The notes: generated by a model not told the origin, from the letters alone. A stretch of DNA of 52,570 nucleotides from Vibrio sp. UBA2441 (GCA_002342685.1 DDQN01000074.1:1-52570), one strand, 5' to 3'; shown: positions 43,081 to 52,431, numbered from the stretch's first letter. A program made the numbers and translations.

Positions 43081-43752
43081 ATGAGCCGTTTTACCTCAGT
43101 GCAAACGCACAAAGCACTTTCTATCCTTGTTCTATTTCATTTGATCATTATTGCATCCAGTAACTATCTGGTTCAGCTTCCATTCACTGTTTTTGGAATG
43201 CATACCACTTGGGGCGCATTTACCTTTCCATTTATTTTCTTGGCTACTGATTTAACGGTACGAATTTTTGGTGCAAAACTGGCTAGAAAAATTATTTTTC
43301 TGGTTATGCTGCCAGCATTGATTGTTTCTTATATTCTTTCGGTGATTTTCTTTGAAGGGCAATTTCAAGGGTTTGCACAGTTGGGTGAGCCTAACATGTT
43401 CGTTGCCAGAATCGCGATAGCCAGTTTTATGGCGTATCTGCTAGGCCAAATTTTAGATGTACAAGTATTTAACCGTCTGCGCCAGTTAAAATCGTGGTGG
43501 GTGGCACCAACATGTTCGACTCTGTTTGGTAATGCGCTCGATACCATTGCATTTTTTTCCATCGCCTTTTACAACAGCCCTGATGCATTTATGGCGCAAA
43601 ATTGGCAGGAAATAGCAATGGTTGATTATGGCTTTAAACTTATTATCAGCCTAGGTTTGTTCGTACCGATGTATGGTATTTTCTTAAATTATCTAACTAA
43701 GAAATTAACCAATGTTAATCCAGGCTTAAACGTGTCGACGGCAAAAGTGTAA
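43081..43752 (+). CDS. yhhQ: YhhQ/QPTR-family queuosine precursor transporter
   Basis: A 223-residue membrane protein with six hydrophobic segments, of the COG1738 (YhhQ) family, which imports 7-deazapurine precursors (preQ0/preQ1) for tRNA queuosine synthesis. Family features include FTFPFIFLATDLTVRIFG and TLFGNALDTIAFFSIAF. The frame extends 19 codons upstream but would run through the riboswitch; the ATG at 43081 follows AAGGTACAAAA and is the correct start. The upstream preQ1-type aptamer independently supports the substrate. Confidence 0.92.
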   Translation: MSRFTSVQTHKALSILVLFHLIIIASSNYLVQLPFTVFGMHTTWGAFTFPFIFLATDLTVRIFGAKLARKIIFLVMLPALIVSYILSVIFFEGQFQGFAQLGEPNMFVARIAIASFMAYLLGQILDVQVFNRLRQLKSWWVAPTCSTLFGNALDTIAFFSIAFYNSPDAFMAQNWQEIAMVDYGFKLIISLGLFVPMYGIFLNYLTKKLTNVNPGLNVSTAKV

Positions 43753-43760
43753 TGGTACAA

Positions 43761-43797
43761 GGGTGATAAATGAAGAACGCTGCTGCATTTATCATCC
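43761..43797. terminator. 12-bp hairpin between yhhQ and gppA
   Basis: The arms GGGTGATAAATG and CATTTATCATCC (one G-U) with a 13-base loop lie between the convergent genes. There is no T tract, so this is a weak terminator or a 3' stabiliser. Confidence 0.5.
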
Positions 43798-43837
43798 GTA
43801 TATCCTATGAGTAAATCCATTAACTTGGGTATATGTA

Positions 43838-45331
43838 CTAATCAGCTTCTATTACCAAAGGCCATCCCATATCTGATTGGCGATTTGATTCAATTTCTAA
43901 TTCAGCACTGGTGAGAGGGTTATTATCTAGCCATGTCTTAGACAGAGTTATTGTCAGCTCGTCTTCATTTGCACTGATCGTAAATATAGGGATTAACAAT
44001 GCGTTACGGCGATGGGTCAATAATACCGCCAGACGAACTATTCGAAGTAGGCGCTTACTACTAGTGTCAGACAGAGCATGTTGCGTTGGCATAGGTGAAA
44101 GCTGATCCTTATATCGTCTTGCTACTTCGGCAAGAAAACATTTTTGAGCTCTGGTATATCCTGGTAAATCTAGATTTTGTAACAGATAAGCACCGTGCTC
44201 CCCCGCCATTTTAAAGTCGATAGTCAGACCAATTTCATGCAACTTAGTCACAGTATTTAGTAGCATTTCGGCTTGGGGTTCTGGTAGCCATTTTGAGCCG
44301 CCACATTGTTTTAATAAACTGGAGGCGATTTCGGCAACTTGTCCCGAGTAATCTGTATCAATCTGGTAGCGTGATTGAATACTATTAATCGTTCTGGTTC
44401 TGATATCTTTTTGCCGCATTTGAATCATCATTTCATAGACTAAACCTTCTCGGAGTGCTCCTCCGGCTAAGGTCATAGAACTAATTTCCAGAAGTTCAAA
44501 TATAGCGATGAGAATAGAGAGACCACTAGGAAAAACAAGGGCTCTTTCCAAGGTCAGGCCTTCAATTTCTAATTCTTCAAGGTGGTCGGCTTGCATTGCC
44601 TGTTTTTGCAATCGCTTTAGTTTGGAAAGCGTGATTACCTCATCCATTCCCTGTGCTAGCATTATTTCCTGAAGAGCTTGTACAGTACCACTTGCTCCTA
44701 CACAAACATCCCAACCAAGGTCACTATATTGTTTGAGTATTGGTTGTAACGTCTGTTTGGCCGCATCGATAGCTTCGGTAAAATTATGTTTGCTGAGTTG
44801 GCGATCTTTGAAATGTCTTTCTAACCAAGTGACACAGCCCATTTTTAAACTGGTCAAGGCTTTTGCATCAAACCCCTCACCAATAATGAGCTCTGTGCTC
44901 GCCCCACCAATGTCGACGACAAGGCGTCGGCCAACACCACCGGAAGTATGAGCTACACCTCTGTATATAGTGGCTGCTTCTTCCTCACCACTAATAATAT
45001 CAATTGTGCCCCCCAGAATATCATTGGCACGCTTTAAAAAAGTATCCACATTAGTAGCGGTCCGAAGTGTTGCTGTACCTACAATGCGGACATTTTCTTT
45101 GGGTATGTCTTGCAATCTTTCTGCAAATAGACTCAAGCAGTCCCATCCTCGCTGCATGGCTTCAATGCTTAGCGCATTGTTTTCGTCCAAACCAGCGGCT
45201 AGACGAACTTTTCGTTTTATCTTTGCCATAGTTTGGACACTGCCATCGATGTGACGCACGACGAGCATGTGGAAACTATTAGACCCAAGGTCAATAGCGG
45301 CATAAAGCGGAGATGAAACGGCTTGATCCAT
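43838..45331 (-). CDS. gppA: Guanosine pentaphosphatase / exopolyphosphatase GppA
   Basis: A 497-residue ASKHA-fold phosphatase that converts pppGpp to ppGpp and can hydrolyse polyphosphate. The phosphate-binding motif AIDLGSNSFHMLV is at about 12-24, the catalytic Glu in IISGEEEAATIYRG, and the second phosphate loop in VVDIGGASTELIIG. The C-terminal HD-like domain is present (about 320-480). Length matches E. coli GppA (494). It lies 15 bases after rhlB on the same strand; this rhlB-gppA pair, next to trxA-rho, is found in E. coli too. Confidence 0.93.
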   Translation of the reverse strand: MDQAVSSPLYAAIDLGSNSFHMLVVRHIDGSVQTMAKIKRKVRLAAGLDENNALSIEAMQRGWDCLSLFAERLQDIPKENVRIVGTATLRTATNVDTFLKRANDILGGTIDIISGEEEAATIYRGVAHTSGGVGRRLVVDIGGASTELIIGEGFDAKALTSLKMGCVTWLERHFKDRQLSKHNFTEAIDAAKQTLQPILKQYSDLGWDVCVGASGTVQALQEIMLAQGMDEVITLSKLKRLQKQAMQADHLEELEIEGLTLERALVFPSGLSILIAIFELLEISSMTLAGGALREGLVYEMMIQMRQKDIRTRTINSIQSRYQIDTDYSGQVAEIASSLLKQCGGSKWLPEPQAEMLLNTVTKLHEIGLTIDFKMAGEHGAYLLQNLDLPGYTRAQKCFLAEVARRYKDQLSPMPTQHALSDTSSKRLLRIVRLAVLLTHRRNALLIPIFTISANEDELTITLSKTWLDNNPLTSAELEIESNRQSDMGWPLVIEAD

Positions 45332-45346
45332 ACTTTGTACGATTCC

Positions 45347-46642
45347 CTAATTACGTGGTTGTCGCGGGCGATAATTACGCTTATTTCTATTACCGTTTCT
45401 CGATCCACCTGTATTTGTCCGGCGGTTCTGTGAATTACGGGTGCGAGATCTTAGCGGTGCTGGCAGATCTTCAATCAAAGAGCTGGCATCGTAATCAGAT
45501 ACAGGAATAGTATGATCTATATATTCTTCAATCGCAGTAAGGTTAATTGCGTAATCTTCACATGCAAAACTGATTGAGTGACCACTTGCACCTGCTCGAC
45601 CTGTACGTCCAATTCGGTGTACATAATCTTCGCAGTCATCAGGAAGATCGTAATTGAAAACATGAGTTACCTGAGGAATATGCAGTCCACGTGCGGCAAC
45701 ATCGGTTGCTACCAGGATATCAACATCACCTTTGGTAAATTGCTCCAGTATTTTCTCACGTTTTTTCTGAGGAACATCACCAGTTAACAGGCCTACTCTA
45801 TGTCCATCAGCGGCTAAATGCCCCCAAATTGAATCACACTTATATTTTGTATTAGCAAAAATAATAGCGCGATCTGGCCAGTCTTCTTCAATTAATGTTT
45901 GCAGCAATGACATCTTGTGTTCATTGGAAGGATAAAAAAGTTCTTCCTGAATGTGATGTCCTGTTTTTTGTTCCGGCTCTACAACAACGTGCTCTGGGTT
46001 GTGCATGTGCTCAAATGCCAACTCTTGAACGCGATAAGACAAGGTTGCAGAAAAAAGCATATTGAGTCGATCCTGAGGTACTGGCATACGACGAAATAAG
46101 AAGCGAATATCTTTAATAAAACCTAAATCAAACATACGATCGGCTTCATCAAGAACGACGGCCTGAATATGATTTAGGTCGAACACTTTCTGCTTGTAAA
46201 AGTCGATAATACGTCCAGTCGTACCGATAAGGATATCGACACCGGATTCCAGCTTAGCTCGCTGTTTATCATAGCTTTCACCGCCGTAAGCTAATCCAGC
46301 TTTAATACCGGTAGTCTCAATGAGAGATTCGGCATCATTGTAGATCTGGATAGCGAGCTCACGAGTAGGAGCCATAATAATAGCTCTAGGTTGCGAACTC
46401 TTTTTTCCTTCAGCAACGGGTGTTTTCAATAAATGGTTAAAAGTAGCAGTAAGAAACGCTAAGGTTTTACCAGTCCCAGTTTGGGCCTGGCCTGCGATGT
46501 CTTGGCCGGTGAGCAGTACCGGCAACGCCAAGGCTTGGATAGGGGTACAAAATTCAAACCCTTTTTTATCCAATCCTTCAATGACTTGTGGAAATAAATC
46601 CAAGTCGGCGAATTTTTGCTCTGTGATGTGCGTCTTTTTCAT
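45347..46642 (-). CDS. rhlB: ATP-dependent RNA helicase RhlB
   Basis: A 431-residue DEAD-box helicase that unwinds RNA for RNase E in the degradosome. Q motif (FCTPIQALALP), motif I (AQTGTGKT, about 50-57), motif II in VLDEADRMFDLGF (about 160-172), motif III SAT, and motif VI HRIGRTGRAG are all present. The tail is rich in Arg, Asn and Gly (about 400-431), typical for RhlB. Divergent from trxA across 112 bases. Confidence 0.95.
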   Translation of the reverse strand: MKKTHITEQKFADLDLFPQVIEGLDKKGFEFCTPIQALALPVLLTGQDIAGQAQTGTGKTLAFLTATFNHLLKTPVAEGKKSSQPRAIIMAPTRELAIQIYNDAESLIETTGIKAGLAYGGESYDKQRAKLESGVDILIGTTGRIIDFYKQKVFDLNHIQAVVLDEADRMFDLGFIKDIRFLFRRMPVPQDRLNMLFSATLSYRVQELAFEHMHNPEHVVVEPEQKTGHHIQEELFYPSNEHKMSLLQTLIEEDWPDRAIIFANTKYKCDSIWGHLAADGHRVGLLTGDVPQKKREKILEQFTKGDVDILVATDVAARGLHIPQVTHVFNYDLPDDCEDYVHRIGRTGRAGASGHSISFACEDYAINLTAIEEYIDHTIPVSDYDASSLIEDLPAPLRSRTRNSQNRRTNTGGSRNGNRNKRNYRPRQPRN

Positions 46643-46754
46643 TAGTATAGAATATCAGTTAAGGGTTGCATTACGGAAGCAAATACATTCCAATAGAGAA
46701 TCTATTTCCTGGTTATCATCCAACCAGTAGCATAAAAACACATTGGAGTGGAAG

Positions 46755-47081
46755 ATGAGTGATAAAATTTTGCAGCTTTCTGATGAAGCTTTTGATAATG
46801 ATGTAATCAAAGCTGCAGGCCCGGTATTAGTTGATTTTTGGGCTGAATGGTGTGGTCCTTGTAAAATGATTGCCCCAATTCTAGATGAAATCGCTGAAGA
46901 ATACGAAGGCAAGCTCACGATTGGTAAATTAAATATTGACCAAAATGCAGGAACTCCGCCTAAATTTGGTATTCGCGGTATCCCAACGCTTCTTCTTTTT
47001 AAAGATGGTAGCGTAGCAGCAACTAAAGTTGGTGCACTTTCAAAATCTCAACTTAAAGAGTTTTTGGACTCAAACCTGTAA
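46755..47081 (+). CDS. trxA: Thioredoxin 1
   Basis: A 108-residue cytosolic thioredoxin, the electron donor for ribonucleotide reductase and general disulfide reductant. The active site WCGPC has C33 and C36, and the cis-proline is in GIPTL. The ATG at 46755 follows GGAGTGGAAG; an in-frame start 12 bases upstream is not needed. Terminator downstream. Order rhlB/trxA-rho is conserved in gammaproteobacteria. Confidence 0.96.
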   Translation: MSDKILQLSDEAFDNDVIKAAGPVLVDFWAEWCGPCKMIAPILDEIAEEYEGKLTIGKLNIDQNAGTPPKFGIRGIPTLLLFKDGSVAATKVGALSKSQLKEFLDSNL

Positions 47082-47104
47082 TAGGTTTGTAATTTGAGAG
47101 CGAG

Positions 47105-47142
47105 AAACCGTGCATCTTAACAAATGCGCGGTTTTGTTTTTT
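47105..47142 (+). terminator. Terminator of trxA
   Basis: The arms AAACCGTGCAT and ATGCGCGGTTT are followed by TGTTTTTTG. Confidence 0.85.
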
Positions 47143-47284
47143 GTAAAGCTAGACTAGACTATATTTTAGTGATAGTTTATCGCACGTTAAATAAACAAAT
47201 GTTCATTTCTTGGTCGCTCCTGAGACCAAAATATCTTAACTAACACATACAGATCCCATTTTGACAACTAAAGTATCCACTACT

Positions 47285-48544
47285 ATGAATCTGACTGAAC
47301 TGAAGAACAGGCCTGTTTCTGAGCTTGTGAAGCTTGGTGAAAGCCTCGGTCTAGAAAACCTTGCACGATTACGTAAACAAGACATCATCTTTGCCATACT
47401 AAAAGCTCACGCAAAAAGCGGTGAAGATATTTTTGGTGATGGTGTACTTGAAATCCTTCAAGATGGCTTCGGTTTTTTACGAAGCGCTGATAGCTCGTAT
47501 CTTGCGGGCCCAGATGATATTTATGTATCGCCGAGCCAAATTCGTCGTTTCAATTTAAGAACCGGCGATTCTATTGCGGGAAAAATTCGCCCGCCAAAAG
47601 ATGGCGAACGCTATTTTGCGCTGTTAAAGGTTAATACTGTTAACCATGACAGGCCGGATAATGCTCGTAATAAAATTCTGTTTGAAAACTTAACCCCTCT
47701 TCATGCAAATGAACGCATGGTAATGGAGCGCGGAAATGGTTCGACAGAAGATATTACTGCTCGCGTCTTAGACCTAGCTTCTCCAATAGGAAAAGGCCAG
47801 CGTGGTCTAATTGTGGCCCCGCCAAAGGCCGGTAAGACGATGTTGTTGCAGAATATTGCTCAGAGCATTGCCCATAATCATCCTGAGTGTGAATTGATGG
47901 TACTTCTCATCGATGAACGTCCTGAAGAAGTAACGGAAATGCAACGCTTGGTTAAAGGCGAGGTTATTGCCTCTACATTTGATGAGCCAGCCTCCAGACA
48001 CGTTCAGGTTGCTGAAATGGTCATTGAAAAGGCGAAACGACTTGTAGAGCATAAGAAAAACGTTGTTATTCTTCTAGACTCAATAACCCGTCTAGCTCGT
48101 GCCTATAACACGGTTGTACCGTCATCAGGTAAAGTATTGACTGGTGGTGTGGACGCGAATGCACTTCACAGACCTAAGCGCTTTTTTGGTGCTGCTCGTA
48201 ATGTAGAAGAAGGTGGAAGCCTGACGATTATAGCGACCGCGTTGGTTGATACCGGCTCTAAAATGGATGAAGTCATCTATGAAGAGTTTAAAGGTACAGG
48301 TAACATGGAACTGCACTTGAATCGTAAGATTGCCGAAAAGCGGGTCTTCCCTGCTATCGACTTTAACCGCTCAGGTACTCGTCGCGAAGAGCTTCTGACT
48401 AAAGCAGATGAACTGCAGAAAATGTGGATTCTTCGTAAGATTGTACACCCGATGGGTGAGACAGACGCGATGGAGTTCCTTATTGATAAGCTAGCGATGA
48501 CGAAAACAAATAATGAGTTTTTCGACGCAATGAGACGGCAATAA
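47285..48544 (+). CDS. rho: Transcription termination factor Rho
   Basis: A 419-residue hexameric RNA-dependent ATPase, the same length as E. coli Rho and nearly identical to it over long stretches. The N-terminal RNA-binding region holds DGFGFLRSADSSYLAGPDD. Walker A is APPKAGKT (about 178-185), and the R and Q loops (NALHRPKRFFGAARN, EEGGSLTI) are intact. The frame opens at a TTG 24 bases upstream, but the ATG at 47285 gives MNLTELKN, the conserved N-terminus. No strong ribosome site is visible. The 200-base leader with a small hairpin (47210-47229) fits rho autoregulation. Terminator downstream. Confidence 0.96.
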   Translation: MNLTELKNRPVSELVKLGESLGLENLARLRKQDIIFAILKAHAKSGEDIFGDGVLEILQDGFGFLRSADSSYLAGPDDIYVSPSQIRRFNLRTGDSIAGKIRPPKDGERYFALLKVNTVNHDRPDNARNKILFENLTPLHANERMVMERGNGSTEDITARVLDLASPIGKGQRGLIVAPPKAGKTMLLQNIAQSIAHNHPECELMVLLIDERPEEVTEMQRLVKGEVIASTFDEPASRHVQVAEMVIEKAKRLVEHKKNVVILLDSITRLARAYNTVVPSSGKVLTGGVDANALHRPKRFFGAARNVEEGGSLTIIATALVDTGSKMDEVIYEEFKGTGNMELHLNRKIAEKRVFPAIDFNRSGTRREELLTKADELQKMWILRKIVHPMGETDAMEFLIDKLAMTKTNNEFFDAMRRQ

Positions 48545-48567
48545 CAGATTAATCTAGCTGAAATGTG

Positions 48568-48604
48568 AAACACCACCCATACTACTAGGGTGGTGTTTTT
48601 GTTT
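48568..48604 (+). terminator. Terminator of rho
   Basis: An 11-bp stem (AAACACCACCC/GGGTGGTGTTT, 9-base loop) is followed by Ts. It converges in form with a classical intrinsic terminator. Confidence 0.9.
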
Positions 48605-48648
48605 GTGCTGGCGATATATTTATTGTATTCCGTTAATGGAGGATTTAT

Positions 48649-49653
48649 ATGCAACAAGGAGTGTTGTGGTTTCTTCTCTCTTTTGTATCCATTTTTTCAA
48701 GTTTAGTCTTCGCAGAGGAGATGGAACCTAATACCCGTCAAATGTGGGTAACAGATGAGTTGGTCAATAAAAAAGTTGAAGAGTTTAAAGATCATGCAAA
48801 ACGTGGAGATGTAGATTCTATAAAAAGTGCAATGAATGGTCTTTCGCTACCACAGCAAGAAGCGGTTCGCTTTCTACTCCTACAGAAGATAGAAAAAGAA
48901 AATATTCTGATAACTCAGCCGATGGCCAGCTATATAAAAACCCTTTCATTAATACCTCCAGCGTATCAGTCACGACATATAGGGGAGGGGTATGAGTTTA
49001 CTACTCCCGCTTTTGCTTATCCTTCAATAGCTAATCGTATCTTAAGGAAGTGGCAGTACGAACAGAAAATACTAAATTTTGTGTTGGCCGTTGAACGCCG
49101 AGAGCTGAACCTAGAGCATTGGTTGAATGAAGGAACGCCCACTGAAAATCAACTGAGAGAAAAATTGCTCGTTGAAGAAATGGATGGTCTTTCTCCACCG
49201 GCTATCGAGTTTTTAGTTGAGCAGGTCGTTCAGGCTGATAATAAGATTATATTTTGGCTACCTTCAACATCGGTCATGGTTCGTTTGGCTCGAGAAAGTG
49301 CAGATGCGCGAGTATATAAAATGTTATGGCGAATGAGGACAGACAAAAATAGCCAACAAGAATTGTTTCGTTTAATGGAAAATGTAGATATTGGTTCTCT
49401 TGCATTTATTATGGATGCGTCTGCAAATCCGTCATTAAATGGGGAAGTGGTTAAGTTTCTAACGTCACTTAAACCATTGCCGAATGATGTGAAGGCTTTT
49501 CTAATTGAAAGTTTGTCTACAAAAGAAAAAGAGCAAGCCTTGTTTGTTGCCGAAGAATTGTCCAAGCAAGGTTATAACCGTTGGCTGCAACAGCTAGTAA
49601 ACACCAACAAAAAAGTGAATAGTAAGGCGATAAAACAAGTAATTTCTAATTAA
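48649..49653 (+). CDS. Exported helical-repeat protein of unknown function
   Basis: A 334-residue protein with a clear signal peptide (residues 1-22, SIFSSLVFA/EEM) and no lipobox, so it is predicted periplasmic. The rest is almost wholly helical, with repeated short helix pairs in the second half (about 190-330) that suggest a HEAT-like solenoid used for protein contact. No catalytic motif seen. The ribosome site GGAGGATTTAT is strong. It stands between the rho terminator and ubiD with 72 bases to the latter. I know no name for it; it appears to be a Vibrio-conserved neighbour of rho/ubiD. Confidence 0.7.
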   Translation: MQQGVLWFLLSFVSIFSSLVFAEEMEPNTRQMWVTDELVNKKVEEFKDHAKRGDVDSIKSAMNGLSLPQQEAVRFLLLQKIEKENILITQPMASYIKTLSLIPPAYQSRHIGEGYEFTTPAFAYPSIANRILRKWQYEQKILNFVLAVERRELNLEHWLNEGTPTENQLREKLLVEEMDGLSPPAIEFLVEQVVQADNKIIFWLPSTSVMVRLARESADARVYKMLWRMRTDKNSQQELFRLMENVDIGSLAFIMDASANPSLNGEVVKFLTSLKPLPNDVKAFLIESLSTKEKEQALFVAEELSKQGYNRWLQQLVNTNKKVNSKAIKQVISN

Positions 49654-49725
49654 TTTTGACTAAATTACTATAATCGAGTCCCGTTTGTTATAAAATTGCG
49701 TTTTATGTCAGTAATAAGTAGCCCT

Positions 49726-51192
49726 ATGAATTTTAAGGATTTGCGTGAATTTATTGCCTATTTGGAAAAAGAAGGGCAATTAAAACGTATTACTCATCCG
49801 ATAGACCCACATTATGAGATGACGGAGATCAGTGATAGAACGTTGCGCGCTGGTGGGCCTGCCTTGTTATTTGAAAATCCTGTCGGTTTTGATATTCCGG
49901 TTCTCACCAATCTATTTGGAACCGCTGATCGGGTTGCTATGGGCATGGGACGAAAAGAGGTTTCAGAGCTTCGAGAGGTAGGAAAGCTGTTGGCCTACTT
50001 GAAAGAGCCAGAACCCCCTAAAGGATTCAAGGATGCTATCGATAAAATCCCAGTATTTAAACAAGTCCTTAATATGCCGACCAAAAGGTTACGCAAAGCA
50101 CCTTGCCAAGAAATTGTCTGGAAAGGTGATGATGTCGATTTAGATAAGATTCCTGTGATGAGCTGTTGGGCAGAAGACGTAGCACCTCTACTCACATGGG
50201 GGCTCACCATTACCAAAGGGCCAAATAAAAAACGGCAGAACTTAGGTATATACCGCCAACAAAAATTAAGCAAAAACAAGATAATAATGCGCTGGCTTGC
50301 GCATAGAGGTGGAGCTCTGGATCTGCAAGATTGGATTGAGACTCACCCAGGGGAGAAATTCCCGGTCTCTGTTGCTTTTGGTGCAGATCCCGCAACCATA
50401 CTGGGTGCCGTTACTCCAGTTCCAGACACATTGTCTGAGTATGCTTTTGCTGGCCTTCTTCGAGGAAGCAAAACTGAAGTTGTGCAATCCATAAGTAATG
50501 AATTAGAAGTTCCTGCAAGCGCAGAAATTGTTTTAGAGGGATATATTGACCCGAACGAATTCGCGGATGAAGGTCCATACGGTGATCACACTGGTTACTA
50601 TAATGAAGTTGAACAGCACAGAGTTTTTACCGTCACACATATAACGATGCGTAATAAACCTATTTATCACAGTACTTATACTGGTCGCCCACCAGATGAG
50701 CCTGCCGTGCTTGGGGTTGCGTTAAATGAAGTATTTGTACCAATACTGCAAAAGCAGTTTCCGGAGATTGTTGATTTTTACCTTCCCCCGGAAGGTTGTT
50801 CGTACAGAATGGCTGTTGTCACAATGAAAAAGCAATACCCGGGACATGCGAAAAGAGTCATGATGGGTGTTTGGTCATTCTTACGCCAATTTATGTACAC
50901 TAAATTTGTGATTGTTTGCGATGATGATGTCAATGCAAGGGATTGGAATGATGTCATATGGGCTATAACCACACGTATGGATCCTGCAAGGGATACGGTA
51001 ATGATTGATAACACACCGATAGACTCACTGGATTTCGCTTCTCCTGTTATAGGGCTTGGTTCTAAAATGGGTTTAGATGCGACAAATAAGTGGCAAGGAG
51101 AAACGTCGCGAGAATGGGGACGGCCAATAAAGAAAGATCCCGAAGTTGTCGCTAAGATAGATGCAATTTGGGAAGAGTTAGATATTTTATGA
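49726..51192 (+). CDS. ubiD: 4-hydroxy-3-polyprenylbenzoate decarboxylase UbiD
   Basis: A 488-residue decarboxylase of ubiquinone synthesis that uses prenylated FMN made by UbiX. The sequence follows E. coli UbiD closely (RTLRAGGPALLFEN, NLGIYRQQ, the catalytic region EGPYGDHTGYYNE, GVWSFLRQFMYTKF). The frame begins 30 bases upstream at TTG with weak support; the ATG at 49726 (MNFKDLREF) matches other Vibrio UbiD N-termini. It overlaps the downstream ferredoxin gene by 4 bases and forms an operon with fre. Confidence 0.95.
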   Translation: MNFKDLREFIAYLEKEGQLKRITHPIDPHYEMTEISDRTLRAGGPALLFENPVGFDIPVLTNLFGTADRVAMGMGRKEVSELREVGKLLAYLKEPEPPKGFKDAIDKIPVFKQVLNMPTKRLRKAPCQEIVWKGDDVDLDKIPVMSCWAEDVAPLLTWGLTITKGPNKKRQNLGIYRQQKLSKNKIIMRWLAHRGGALDLQDWIETHPGEKFPVSVAFGADPATILGAVTPVPDTLSEYAFAGLLRGSKTEVVQSISNELEVPASAEIVLEGYIDPNEFADEGPYGDHTGYYNEVEQHRVFTVTHITMRNKPIYHSTYTGRPPDEPAVLGVALNEVFVPILQKQFPEIVDFYLPPEGCSYRMAVVTMKKQYPGHAKRVMMGVWSFLRQFMYTKFVIVCDDDVNARDWNDVIWAITTRMDPARDTVMIDNTPIDSLDFASPVIGLGSKMGLDATNKWQGETSREWGRPIKKDPEVVAKIDAIWEELDIL

Positions 51193-51458
51193 CTCAAAAA
51201 GTGACCTTATACCCGGATAATATAGCGTTTGAGGTTCAAGATGGAGAAACGGTGTTGGAAGCTGCGCTCAACAATAATATAAATTTCCCACACCGCTGCC
51301 AAGTAGGTGCATGCGCTATGTGTATGTGCCGTAAATTAGAGGGAAGTATCGATTACCACTTGGAGCCAATGCTGACGGAACAAGAGCAAGCTCGTGGTTG
51401 GGTATTTCCGTGTCTGGCCTTTGCCAAGTCAGATTTAAAACTTACCTTCGAAGAGTAA
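51189..51458 (+). CDS. Plant-type [2Fe-2S] ferredoxin
   Basis: An 89-residue ferredoxin with the cluster ligands C37, C42, C45 and C75 (C-x4-C-x2-C-x29-C). An extra cysteine (C47) sits beside the cluster. It starts inside the ubiD stop (ATGA overlap) and ends 9 bases before fre, so the three genes form one translational unit. The N-terminal ferredoxin domain is the whole protein, unlike CDP-6-deoxy-delta-3,4-glucoseen reductase types, where it is fused to the reductase. The partner is probably Fre or a flavin-linked reductase; not proven. Confidence 0.88.
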   Translation: MTQKVTLYPDNIAFEVQDGETVLEAALNNNINFPHRCQVGACAMCMCRKLEGSIDYHLEPMLTEQEQARGWVFPCLAFAKSDLKLTFEE

Positions 51459-51467
51459 GAGGAAACA

Positions 51468-52178
51468 ATGATAATTAATTGTAAAGTAAAGTCTATTGAG
51501 TCTTTAGCATCTAATACATGCAAAATATTGCTACATCCAGAACAGTCTGTTGAGTTTAAACCAGGGCAATATTTGACGGTAATTATGGGAGAAAAGGACA
51601 AAAGACCTTTTTCTATTGCGAGTAGTCCTTGTCGTCATAAAGGTGAATTGGAGCTACACATTGGTAGCGCTGATGAAAATCCATACTCTCAAGAAGTCGT
51701 TGAACGAATGAAAAAAGCGTTAGATATGGATAGTACTCTTGAAATAGATGCTCCACATGGAGACGCATGGTTAAGAGAAACAAACAGACCAATACTGTTA
51801 ATCGCTGGTGGTACAGGATTTAGTTATGTTCGCTCTATTTTGGATCACTGTATCAGTCAGAGCATTAATAACCCAATCTATCTATATTGGGGGGCAAGAA
51901 CAGATTGCCAACTTTATGCGTATGAAGAGCTGAGTGATATTGCAGCGCAAAATGAGCATATACGCTTTATTCCTGTTATCGAGCATAAATCCAATAGTTG
52001 GAATGGAAAAACGGGAAATGTGCTATCAGCGGTAAAAGAAGACTTTGATAGTTTAGCGGATTTCGACATTTATATTGCTGGACGGTTTGAGATGGCAGGA
52101 GCTGCACGAGAGCAATTTACTCAAGAAAAGCAAGCTAGTGCTGAGCATATGTTTTCGGATGCTTATTCATTTATTTGA
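51468..52178 (+). CDS. fre: NAD(P)H-flavin reductase Fre
   Basis: A 236-residue ferredoxin-reductase-fold enzyme that reduces free FMN/FAD/riboflavin with NAD(P)H. The flavin-binding motif RPFSIASSP is at about 45-53 and the NAD(P)-binding GGTGFSYVRSI at about 112-122; the C-terminal YIAGRFEMA and FSDAYSF complete the family. The luminous-bacteria paralogue LuxG is similar, but the ubiD context supports Fre. The ribosome site AAGAGGAAACA is strong. Reduced FMN from Fre is needed by UbiX to make the UbiD cofactor, which fits the operon. Confidence 0.93.
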   Translation: MIINCKVKSIESLASNTCKILLHPEQSVEFKPGQYLTVIMGEKDKRPFSIASSPCRHKGELELHIGSADENPYSQEVVERMKKALDMDSTLEIDAPHGDAWLRETNRPILLIAGGTGFSYVRSILDHCISQSINNPIYLYWGARTDCQLYAYEELSDIAAQNEHIRFIPVIEHKSNSWNGKTGNVLSAVKEDFDSLADFDIYIAGRFEMAGAAREQFTQEKQASAEHMFSDAYSFI

Positions 52179-52198
52179 GTTAGCAGTGAATATTGATA

Positions 52199-52228
52199 GA
52201 AAAGGCCTTTTATAGGTCTTTTTTTCTA
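52199..52228 (+). terminator. Terminator of ubiD-fre operon
   Basis: The arms AAAGGCCT and AGGTCTTT (one G-U) are followed by Ts, about 20 bases after fre. Confidence 0.75.
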
Positions 52229-52286
52229 CATTCTGACGTTAAATAGAGCAAAGAAATAAAAAAAGAGATTTATTTTTCAAAAGGAC

Positions 52287-52314
52287 TTGCGTCATAAGTT
52301 TTTCTGCCTATAAT
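52287..52314 (+). promoter_or_regulatory. rRNA operon promoter P1
   Basis: TTGCGT and TATAAT, 16 bases apart, are followed by the GC-rich discriminator GCGCACC, which is the mark of stringently controlled rrn P1 promoters. The A/T-rich tract from 52240 to 52280 could be an UP element. Confidence 0.88.
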
Positions 52315-52403
52315 GCGCACCTCCTAACAACGAGACCTTGTAGAACAAGGGATTGAAGAGTTAGGATTGAAAAGCGGCTTTAGAAAATAATTTAAAAAAG
52401 TGT

Positions 52404-52431
52404 TTGACACTATAAGTTATCTGGATAAAAT
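52404..52431 (+). promoter_or_regulatory. rRNA operon promoter P2
   Basis: A perfect TTGACA and TAAAAT with 16-base spacing, followed by GGTCGCCC. It lies 117 bases after P1, the usual tandem arrangement. Confidence 0.88.

Noticed and set aside
47190..47284. rho leader peptide gene
   Set aside because: The leader holds a hairpin, but no short frame with a credible ribosome site was found.
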